DNA from: UBA7803 sp041686955
Lineage (GTDB): Bacteria; Pseudomonadota; Gammaproteobacteria; Pseudomonadales; Azotimanducaceae
Reading direction: 5' to 3'
Length of the DNA: 21,301 nucleotides
Assembly: GCA_041686955.1 (NCBI GenBank)
Contig: JAWLCV010000070.1
Coordinates: forward strand, 1 to 21,301
The position numbers and the translations under genes were made by a program. Of the stretch, positions 5,670-12,075 are shown piece by piece (positions within the stretch are counted from its first letter, which is position 1; every line of letters starts with the position of its first letter). The notes under the pieces were generated by a model. That model ran no database searches. It worked only from the letters and a program-made list of their open reading frames with translations, and was not told the DNA's origin.

Positions 5670-6329
5670 TCAGCACTCCGCCGCATCCAGGTTCGGCTGC
5701 CCGAGCATGCCGTGGCGCACAGCCAACAGCGCCAGCTCCACGTCGCTCTTCACGTTCAGCTTCTCGAAGATGCGGTAGCGGTAGCTGTTCACCGTCTTCG
5801 GTGAGAGGTGCAGGCTGCTGGAGATGTCGTTCACCCGGTGACAGTTCACGACCATCATCATGATCTGCATCTCGCGGTTGGAGAGCTGGTCGAACGGCGC
5901 CACCCCATCGTCCTGGAAGCTGCTCACCGCCAGGGCCTGTGCGATGTCGGCGCTCAGGTAGCGTTTGCCGAGGAACGCCCGCTTGATGGCGGTGTTGAGT
6001 TCCTCCGCATCGGCGCCCTTGGTGACGTAACCCACCGCGCCCGCCTTCAGCGCCTGCATCGGAAACGGTGTCTGATCGCAGGCAGTGAGGACGACCACGC
6101 GGATGTCGAGCGCCAGCCGCTCGATGCGGCGGATGGCCTCCAGACCGCCGATGCCGGGCATGAGGAGGTCCATGAGGACCACGTTGGGCCGCTCGTCGCG
6201 CGCCAGGCGCACGGCAGTCTCGCCGTCCTCCGCTTCGCCGATCACCTGAATGCCCTTCAGATCGTCGATCATCTTTCGCACACCCACACGAAACAGCCGG
6301 TGGTCGTCTACCAGAAGCAGCCTGATCAT
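5670..6329 (-). CDS. uvrY: UvrY/GacA-family response regulator (NarL/LuxR type)
   Basis: In gammaproteobacteria the UvrY/GacA/LetA regulator, phosphorylated by a BarA/GacS kinase, switches on small RNAs that sequester CsrA/RsmA. The 219-residue protein has a receiver domain with acidic residues D8 and D9, phospho-acceptor D54 in LMDLLMPG, T82 and K104. A LuxR-type helix-turn-helix follows at about 148-205, with LSNREMQIMMMV and LSPKTVNSYRYRIFEKLNV. The ATG at 6329 has GGAAGGGG 5 bases upstream. In E. coli and Pseudomonas this gene directly precedes uvrC. Here uvrC lies on the same strand but about 5.6 kb further on, with the lipoprotein, fusion, glycosylase and inserted genes between. The cognate kinase is not in the window; the HDOD-kinase at 8356-10203 is not BarA-like. 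Confidence 0.9.
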   Translation of the reverse strand: MIRLLLVDDHRLFRVGVRKMIDDLKGIQVIGEAEDGETAVRLARDERPNVVLMDLLMPGIGGLEAIRRIERLALDIRVVVLTACDQTPFPMQALKAGAVGYVTKGADAEELNTAIKRAFLGKRYLSADIAQALAVSSFQDDGVAPFDQLSNREMQIMMMVVNCHRVNDISSSLHLSPKTVNSYRYRIFEKLNVKSDVELALLAVRHGMLGQPNLDAAEC

Positions 6330-6531
6330 GTCGTCCCCTTCCGCGTTTGTTGATTTGTGGGACGAACAACCATAGTAACCGCTGCCTCGGGGAACAACGC
6401 TCCACGGAGCCTCTCTGCCACGATTTCAGGAAACTTCCAGAATCCGATACGCCGCTGATATCAATCAATCAGAAGCTGGAATCTGGAACGACTGTTGCTT
6501 GGGTACTTCAGCCACGTGCCGAAACGACGCC

Positions 6532-6777
6532 ATGATCGAATCGCACCAACAGACGTGCAAGGCCTGCGGGCGTGCCGACAAGTTCGATTACACGGTTCCG
6601 GACGAGATATGGCACAAGGCGCTGCCCGAACGGCTGTGGAACCGGGTGGTGTGCCTGTCGTGCTTCGACGACTTCGCGGCTAACGCCGACGTGGACTATG
6701 CGCCGGTGCTCGACGAGGTGTACTTCGCCGGCCGCGCTGCCACGTTCCGGTTCAGGAAGGAGTGGCACTGCCGCTAG
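6532..6777 (+). CDS. Small cysteine-rich (zinc-ribbon-like) protein
   Basis: An 81-residue protein with two CxxC pairs, C9/C12 (CKAC) and C41/C44 (CLSC), as in zinc-binding treble-clef or ribbon folds. Between them is the helical stretch DEIWHKALPERLWNRVV. It has no signal peptide, so it is probably cytosolic. I chose the ATG at 6532; a TTG at 6499 in the same frame would add 11 residues, and neither has a strong ribosome site. The 3' end overlaps the convergent small gene at 6752-6943 by 26 bases. The function is unknown; a recognition protein binding metal, nucleic acid or protein is possible. Confidence 0.65.
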   Translation: MIESHQQTCKACGRADKFDYTVPDEIWHKALPERLWNRVVCLSCFDDFAANADVDYAPVLDEVYFAGRAATFRFRKEWHCR

Positions 6778-6943
6778 CGGCACGGGAACCCGCCCCCGCC
6801 TTCTGCCTCGCCTTGCACTGATTGCAGAGCTCGCCGAACGCCGGCGCGCCCCTGGAGCTCCGATAGTCGCTTTGCGGGTAGTTGATGCAGTCCGTACGCC
6901 AGTGCCAGGTGTCACTGCCGTAGCGCTTGCGGTATTCGGTCAT
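6752..6943 (-). CDS. Small conserved protein with incomplete zinc-site cysteines
   Basis: A 63-residue protein starting MTEYRKRYGSDTWHWRTDC. I recognise this as resembling a short proteobacterial family of unknown function. The ATG at 6943 has an excellent ribosome site, GGAGGTGA, 6 bases upstream, strong evidence that it is translated. Cysteines are C19, C40 and C43 (CNQC). From memory, relatives have Cys where this protein has Arg16, making CxxC...CxxC; if so, one zinc ligand is lost here. The C-terminal Ala/Ser/Gly-rich tail overlaps the convergent neighbour and may be an extension past the usual end. No function can be assigned. Confidence 0.65.
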   Translation of the reverse strand: MTEYRKRYGSDTWHWRTDCINYPQSDYRSSRGAPAFGELCNQCKARQKAGAGSRAASGSATPS

Positions 6944-7031
6944 CGCGGCTCACCTCCACAAACAGCGCGCGAATGGCCAGATCGATCGGGTCCAGCCCAC
7001 TGAGCCCGCAGCATAGAGCGGCAGCAGCGGC

Positions 7032-7057
7032 CCGCAATTGACGACCGTCAATAGCGG
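7032..7057. promoter_or_regulatory. 26-bp dyad downstream of gcdH
   Basis: A core of ATTGACG-AC-CGTCAAT (7037-7052) is a perfect 7-bp inverted repeat. After one mismatched base on each side it extends by CCGC/GCGG. It lies 17 bases beyond the gcdH stop and 89 bases upstream of the small gene at 6943. It could be a terminator stem, but there is no T tract, or a regulator-binding operator. Confidence 0.4.
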
Positions 7058-7073
7058 CGGCCACGGCTCGGGG

Positions 7074-8255
7074 TCAGCCGGTGAACGCCTGAAGGCCCGT
7101 CTGCGCGCGCCCCAGAATCAGCGCGTGGATGTCGTGGGTGCCTTCGTAGGTGTTCACCGTTTCCAGGTTCATCACGTGGCGGATGACGTGGTATTCGTCG
7201 GAGATGCCGTTGCCCCCGTGCATGTCCCGGGCGGTGCGCGCCACGTCCAGCGCCTTCCCGCAGTTGTTCCGCTTCATGAGCGAAATCACTTCCACCGGCA
7301 GCCTTCCTTCGTCCAGCAGCCGGCCCATGCGGATGCACCCCTGCAGGCCGAGTGCGATCTCGGTCTGCATGTCGGCGAGCTTCTTCTGGATGAGCTGGGT
7401 GGCCGCCAGGGGCCGCCCGAACTGGGTGCGCTCGAGCGTGTAGCTGCGCGCGGCGTGCCAGCAGAACTCGGCCGCGCCCATGGCGCCCCAGGCGATGCCG
7501 TAGCGGGCCCGGTTCAGGCAGCCGAAGGGTCCGGCCAGTCCCTTGGCGCCGGGCAGCAGATTGTCCTCCGGCACGAACACGTTCTCGAGCACGATCTGGC
7601 CGGTGACGGAGGCGCGCAGGCTCATCTTGCCTTCGATCTTCGGCGTGCTGAAGCCGTCGAAGCCCCGCTCCACCACGAATCCGCGGATCACGCCGTCGAG
7701 CTTGGCCCACACCACCGCCAGATCGGCGATGGGCGAGTTGGTGATCCACATCTTGGCGCCGTTGAGCCGGTAGCCGCTGTCCACCCGCTCCGCCCGGGTC
7801 ACCATGCTGCCGGGATCGGAGCCGTGGTCGGGCTCGGTGAGACCGAAGCACCCGACCCACTCGCCCGTGGCCAGCTTCGGCAGATAACGCTCGCGCTGCG
7901 CCTCGGTGCCGTAGGCGTGGATGGGGTGCATCACCAGCGAGGACTGGACGCTCATGGCGGAGCGGTAGCCGGAATCCACCCGTTCCACCTCCCGGGCCAT
8001 GAGCCCGTAGGAGACGTAGTTGACCTCGGAGCATCCGTACTTGGCCGGCAGCGTGGCGCCGAGCAGCCCCAGCTCGCCCATCTCGTTCATGATCTCGCGG
8101 TGAAAATGCTCCTCGCGGTTGGCCATGAGCACCCTCGGCATCAGCCGCTCCTGGGCATAGCTCCGCGCGGTGTCGCGAATCATCCGCTCCTCGCCGGTGA
8201 GCTGATCGTCCAGCAGAAAGGGGTCGTCCCAGACGAAGGCGGTGCGGTCGCTCAT
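7074..8255 (-). CDS. gcdH: Glutaryl-CoA dehydrogenase
   Basis: A FAD-dependent acyl-CoA dehydrogenase that oxidises and decarboxylates glutaryl-CoA to crotonyl-CoA in lysine and tryptophan catabolism, passing electrons to ETF. The 393-residue protein has the family's patterns: FVWDDPFLLDDQLTGEERM, YRSAMSVQSSLVMHP (with the Arg that contacts the glutaryl carboxylate), GCFGLTEPDHGSDP, and the catalytic Glu in NTYEGTHDIHALILGRAQTG. These separate it from ordinary short-chain acyl-CoA dehydrogenases. I chose the ATG at 8255, preceded by GAGAG and giving the usual N-terminus; an in-frame ATG at 8270 would add five residues. The gene stands alone with no glutarate transporter or regulator visible. 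Confidence 0.93.
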   Translation of the reverse strand: MSDRTAFVWDDPFLLDDQLTGEERMIRDTARSYAQERLMPRVLMANREEHFHREIMNEMGELGLLGATLPAKYGCSEVNYVSYGLMAREVERVDSGYRSAMSVQSSLVMHPIHAYGTEAQRERYLPKLATGEWVGCFGLTEPDHGSDPGSMVTRAERVDSGYRLNGAKMWITNSPIADLAVVWAKLDGVIRGFVVERGFDGFSTPKIEGKMSLRASVTGQIVLENVFVPEDNLLPGAKGLAGPFGCLNRARYGIAWGAMGAAEFCWHAARSYTLERTQFGRPLAATQLIQKKLADMQTEIALGLQGCIRMGRLLDEGRLPVEVISLMKRNNCGKALDVARTARDMHGGNGISDEYHVIRHVMNLETVNTYEGTHDIHALILGRAQTGLQAFTG

Positions 8256-8355
8256 GATGTCTCTCGGCATGGTGATGTGAGGAGGCGCTGAGGCTAAAGG
8301 AGACCCGGACCGCGATCAATCCGCCGGCGCAGTCAGTCCGCGGCCCGCGGCGCCG

Positions 8356-10203
8356 TCAGTCCGCGGCCCGGTCGAGCGGCAGGAAGACGGAGAACGTGGT
8401 GCCCCGCCCCGCGCCCGTGTACACGTCGATGCTGCCTCCGAGCTCCGCCACCAGCCGGTGCACGATGTGCAGCCCGAGTCCGGCGTGATCGCCGCCCTTG
8501 GTGCTCTCCTTGGGCTCCGAGAGACGCACCAGCACCTCCCGCGGCAACCCGGGGCCGGTGTCCGCCACACCCAGCAGCACCCCTTCCCGGCCTTCCCGGA
8601 ACACGCCGCCCGCGGTGCTCACGGTCACGGTCGCGCCGCCGGCGGCCTCCACGGCGTTGCGCACCAGATTGACGAGGATCTGCGTCAGCCGGTCCTCGTC
8701 GGAGCGCAAGCGCAAGCTGTCCGGCGCCAGATCCGCCGCGAGCTGCACGTCGTGATCCCGGGCGTAACCGCCGTGCAGCTCCACCACGCGGCGGGCCATC
8801 GCGTTCAGATCCAGCTCCGCCACGTCCAGCTTCTGGGGTGCGGCCTCCAGCTCTTCGGGCACCTCCCGGATCTGATTGATGATCTCGCCGGCGCGCCGCA
8901 GCTCGGCACCGATCAGCCGGAGCTGATCCACCGCCTCCGGCTCATGGGCCAGTTTCAGTTCGAGGATGTGCAGGTAGTTGTTGACGATGCTCAGGGGGTT
9001 GTTGGCTTCGTGCACCAGCTCGCGCAGGCGCTTCTCCTGACGTTGCCGATAGCCGACGAACTCGTCTCGGCTGGCGCGAACCTCGGCCGCCGGCGCTGCC
9101 AGGTGGCGGGCCAGCTCCTCCGCGTACAGTCCCATGGCGAGCTCGTGGTCCACGTCCTCGTCCACCGCGAACACCACCACCCCGAGCACCCGGCCACCCC
9201 CCGGCTGCAGCGGCAGGCAAACTGCATCGGCGCCGCCGAGCCGGCGCAGCACCTGACGGTCGGCCACGGCCTGGTCGGCCCGGTCCGTGAGCTCGGTGCG
9301 CTCGCCGAGGCGGGCGCTCCGGGCAATGGCGCTGGAACGGGATTCCAGGGCGATCTCGGGCCCGTCCGCCCGGGGGCTGTGCAGCCGCTCACCCGGCTCG
9401 TCCACCAAGAGCAGCTCCGGAACCCGGCCGAACAGGCGCCGCGACACCAGGGCGTGGGTCTCCAGCAGCGCCTCCGGCCCGCGCGCCAGGGCGCTGCGGA
9501 ACAGGTGCCCGAGCTCGGCGATCTGCAGCCGAAGCCACAACCGCTCCGCGGAATCGAACTCCCCCTCCCCCGAGAGGCCGAGCCTGTCGAGCAGTTCCGT
9601 GCAGCGATCTCCCGCCGCGCGCAGCAGCGCCTCGTACCGCTCCGGGTCGATGCCCAGCAGGTCGTGCGCCGCCTCCCGCGAGGCACGGGGATCGCTCAGA
9701 TCCAGGGTCTCCACCGCCGCCAGCAGGCGGTGAATCACCGAGGCGTCTTCCAGCAGCTCGCGCCGCGCGCCCCGAAACGCCAGCATCTCGGTGAGCACCG
9801 GGTCCCACGGGAGGTTCACCCCGGAAGCTGCAAGCAGCACCCGCCACCGCACCGCTACCGGATCCTCGAGCCCGAGCTCCGTGGCCAGCAGCTCGCCCAC
9901 CAGGCTCGTGCCGAGCACCGATTGCCATTGATCGAAGCTCAGCCGAACGCTGCCGGAGACGCTCAGCACCGAGAGCGCCTGAGAAATGGAGAGATCGCGG
10001 AAGCGCTCGGCGGAGAGGCCGGCGATGCTGTCGACGAAGGCGGTGGGCTCTGCGGGACAGGATACGAGCTGCAGCCAGCGGCTCAGGAGGTCGGCGTCGG
10101 TACCCAGGATCTCCGCGAAGGCCACGGGATCCAGGGGCTCCCGGGTCGCGGTCTCGAGGTACCGGTCGATTACCGCCTCTGGGGTCAACGCGCTCTCCTG
10201 CAC
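8356..10203 (-). CDS. HDOD-domain sensor histidine kinase
   Basis: A 615-residue predicted soluble kinase. Residues about 1-240 are all-helical and resemble the HDOD output/signal domain. Residues about 245-375 look GAF-like, with LGGADAVCLPLQPGGGRVLG and VVVFAVDED. The kinase core has the H-box LVHEANNPLSIVNNY with phospho-acceptor His398, the N-box LVNLVRNAVEAAGG, the G1 box DTGPGLP (548-554) and the G2 box GLGLHIVHRLVAELGG. No transmembrane segment is present, so it senses an internal signal. The GTG at 10203 is the longest supported start and lacks a good ribosome site. There is no adjacent response regulator, so it is an orphan kinase. It could feed a regulator elsewhere; pairing with the UvrY-like protein is speculation. 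Confidence 0.85.
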   Translation of the reverse strand: MQESALTPEAVIDRYLETATREPLDPVAFAEILGTDADLLSRWLQLVSCPAEPTAFVDSIAGLSAERFRDLSISQALSVLSVSGSVRLSFDQWQSVLGTSLVGELLATELGLEDPVAVRWRVLLAASGVNLPWDPVLTEMLAFRGARRELLEDASVIHRLLAAVETLDLSDPRASREAAHDLLGIDPERYEALLRAAGDRCTELLDRLGLSGEGEFDSAERLWLRLQIAELGHLFRSALARGPEALLETHALVSRRLFGRVPELLLVDEPGERLHSPRADGPEIALESRSSAIARSARLGERTELTDRADQAVADRQVLRRLGGADAVCLPLQPGGGRVLGVVVFAVDEDVDHELAMGLYAEELARHLAAPAAEVRASRDEFVGYRQRQEKRLRELVHEANNPLSIVNNYLHILELKLAHEPEAVDQLRLIGAELRRAGEIINQIREVPEELEAAPQKLDVAELDLNAMARRVVELHGGYARDHDVQLAADLAPDSLRLRSDEDRLTQILVNLVRNAVEAAGGATVTVSTAGGVFREGREGVLLGVADTGPGLPREVLVRLSEPKESTKGGDHAGLGLHIVHRLVAELGGSIDVYTGAGRGTTFSVFLPLDRAAD

Positions 10204-10454
10204 CGAATGATGGTGGATTCGCCGGCGCTGGCTGCGCGCCGGTTGCTCGGCCGGCGGAGCGGTACCACTGCTCCGGCGTCGGGACCGCGATTCCCTGTGC
10301 AGATACCCCGGTTCTCGATTCTGCGACGGCCGACACGGCCCGGCTCCGGCGCGCGCGACCTCGTCAAGAAACGGAGCAGATTCTACTGTGTGGGCTCATG
10401 GTCCGCGTGACCAAGATGTAAGCTCACCGCAAGCGAGGTTCGAGGATTTTGCGA
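10204..10454. other. Intergenic region between pyrF end and kinase start
   Basis: 251 bases between two minus-strand genes. TAGAAT (minus strand, about 10391-10396) could be a -10 element, but no acceptable -35 stands at normal spacing. No terminator with a T tract was found after pyrF. Confidence 0.3.
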
Positions 10455-11297
10455 TCAGCCCGTGGCCGTGGAGGGCGTGCGAACGAGCCCGCGGATGGCG
10501 TCCCTCAACTCCAGCGCCGCCCTGCGGGCGCCCTGCGCGTAGTCGGGGCCGGTGCCGGCGTAGAGCACCGAGCGGGAGGCGTTGATGATGAGACCCTGGC
10601 CGTCGGCGTCGACCCCCGCGGCCACCACCGCCGCGAGATCACCGCCCTGGGCCCCCACGCCGGGAACCAGCAGCGGCATGGTGCCCACGGTCTCGCGGAT
10701 GCGGCGCAGATCCTCGGCATAGGTGGCCCCGGCCACCAGCAGCAGGTTGCCGTGCCGGTTCCAGTCCCGCACCGCCGTGGCCACACGGAGGAACACCGGA
10801 TCCCCGGGCGGATGGTTCTGCAGCCACCCGCTGTCCGGGTTGCTGGTGCGGCACAGCACCACCACGCCGCGGTCGCGGTAGGCGGCGTAGGGCTCGATGC
10901 CCTCCCAGCCCAGGTAGGGATTCACCGTCACCGCATCCGCCCCATACCGCTCGAACGCTTCCACCGCGTACAGCCGTGCGGTGTCGCCGATGTCGCCGCG
11001 CTTGGCATCGAGAATCACGGGCACGGCGGGATGGCGGCGGTGGATGTGGGCGATCAACGCCTCGAGCTGCGCCTCCGCGCCCTGCGCGGCGAAGTAGGCG
11101 ATCTGCGGTTTGAAGGCGCACACCAGATCGGCGGTGGCGTCGACGATGCCGACGCAGAATTCGAGGATGCTCTCGGGGGCTGAGCCGAGCTGGCTCGGGA
11201 TTCGCTCGACATCCGGATCGAGCCCGACGCACAACAGGGTGTCGCCGTCGACCCAGCGTCGTCGCAGCAGTTCCATGAACGGTGTGCGGTCTGTCAC
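10455..11297 (-). CDS. pyrF: Orotidine 5'-phosphate decarboxylase
   Basis: Catalyses the last step of UMP synthesis. The 280-residue length and patterns mark the longer type-2 PyrF found in mycobacteria and some proteobacteria: LLCVGLDPDVERIP, AFKPQIAYF, the catalytic LDAKRGDIGDT (Asp97, Lys99, Asp102), VTVNPYLG and LVPGVGAQGGD. The GTG at 11297 has no Shine-Dalgarno sequence but a promoter -10 box only 7 bases upstream, suggesting a leaderless transcript. An ATG 21 bases downstream (11276) is an alternative, also without a ribosome site. The gene is divergent from the PilZ gene, with 217 bases between them. Confidence 0.93.
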   Translation of the reverse strand: MTDRTPFMELLRRRWVDGDTLLCVGLDPDVERIPSQLGSAPESILEFCVGIVDATADLVCAFKPQIAYFAAQGAEAQLEALIAHIHRRHPAVPVILDAKRGDIGDTARLYAVEAFERYGADAVTVNPYLGWEGIEPYAAYRDRGVVVLCRTSNPDSGWLQNHPPGDPVFLRVATAVRDWNRHGNLLLVAGATYAEDLRRIRETVGTMPLLVPGVGAQGGDLAAVVAAGVDADGQGLIINASRSVLYAGTGPDYAQGARRAALELRDAIRGLVRTPSTATG

Positions 11298-11304
11298 GGC
11301 CGCG

Positions 11305-11334
11305 ATTATAGGGCACGGTGATGAAATGCGTCAC
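11305..11334 (-). promoter_or_regulatory. pyrF promoter, predicting a leaderless mRNA
   Basis: On the minus strand a perfect -10 hexamer TATAAT (11305-11310) is preceded after 18 bases by GTGACG (11329-11334), a 4-of-6 match to the -35 consensus. Only 7 bases separate the -10 box from the pyrF GTG, so initiation at the usual distance would fall at or next to the start codon. Confidence 0.55.
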
Positions 11335-11514
11335 TCGGACGTGACCCGCAAGGGCAGTTCGAGCCGGCCCCCGGCGGCTCTCGATCGTTGACCAGGAGCC
11401 CACATCTGTCGAACAACTACTTGGGAATCAGAGGGTTATCATGCACTTCCAATCCGTGGCACGGATCTCGCAAATCCTGTCCCGGCAACCGGCGGATCCG
11501 GAGCGAACATCGTT

Positions 11515-11937
11515 ATGGCCGACAACATCATCGACATCAGCAGCGTGCGCGTGCGGGCTCGCCAGCGCAGCCACGACAAGCGCATGCATCCCAGACTCGA
11601 GAGCGATGACCGGCTGTTCACCCAGGTGGTGCTGTCCGCGGACGATCCCGATCTGGTGGGAACCACCCTCTCCTGCACCAGCGTCAACATGTCCGTGGGC
11701 GGCATCCAGTTCCGCACCAATACTGCGTTGCCCATCGGCGCGCTGCTCGACCTCTGGGTCGACATCGCGAACCGGCCGGGCAAGTTCTTCCTGGCGGGCG
11801 AAGTCCGCTGGACCCGCCCCAGCGAGCCCGACCCGGACGGCAAGCCGGTGTGGTACGTGGGCGTTCAGCTCAAATCCGGCGCCGCCACCGACATCCTCGA
11901 CTGGCGCGAGTACCACGCCACGGCCAACACCCCCTGA
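11515..11937 (+). CDS. PilZ-domain protein, putative c-di-GMP receptor
   Basis: A 140-residue single-domain protein. The PilZ c-di-GMP-binding signature is present: an RxxxR motif (R23-MHP-R27, in KRMHPRLE) followed by NMSVGG (58-63), the [D/N]xSxxG motif. Beta-strand segments ALLDLWVDI, FFLAGEVRW and WYVGVQLK follow. Binding of c-di-GMP usually triggers interaction with a partner controlling motility, adhesion or polysaccharide. The ATG at 11515 has GGAG 11 bases upstream, slightly far. The next gene, 138 bases downstream on the same strand, is a DUF1631 protein, a likely functional partner. Asn replaces the more usual Asp in the second motif, which is tolerated in the family. Confidence 0.85.
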   Translation: MADNIIDISSVRVRARQRSHDKRMHPRLESDDRLFTQVVLSADDPDLVGTTLSCTSVNMSVGGIQFRTNTALPIGALLDLWVDIANRPGKFFLAGEVRWTRPSEPDPDGKPVWYVGVQLKSGAATDILDWREYHATANTP

Positions 11938-12030
11938 GGATCCTGCCGCGTTACCCACTGCTCTGCCGAACTGAGACCCGGATCACGCTGAGGCCGCCGG
12001 CCGCGTCCCGGCGGGAACCGCTACGAGGTG

Positions 12031-12048
12031 CTGTAATTACGGTTACAG
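12031..12048. promoter_or_regulatory. Perfect dyad before the DUF1631 gene
   Basis: CTGTAA (12031-12036) and TTACAG (12043-12048) form a perfect 6-bp inverted repeat with a 6-base centre, ending 27 bases before the GTG start. The two half-sites lie one helical turn apart, as expected for a dimeric repressor or activator. The regulator is unknown. Confidence 0.35.
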
Positions 12049-12075
12049 AGTAGGCAGTGCACGGGAGCGTTGTTC

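Noticed and set aside
5419..6468. Minus-strand open frame of 349 codons overlapping uvrY
   Set aside because: Arg/Gly/Ala-rich frame-shifted reading of the response regulator gene.
7038..8291. Long plus-strand open frame of 417 codons opposite gcdH
   Set aside because: Composition is His/Val/Gly/Ala-rich as expected from the complement of GC-biased codons; gcdH on the other strand is a clear match.
8458..10410. Plus-strand open frame of 650 codons opposite the histidine kinase
   Set aside because: Shadow of the kinase gene; no domain pattern and no ribosome site.
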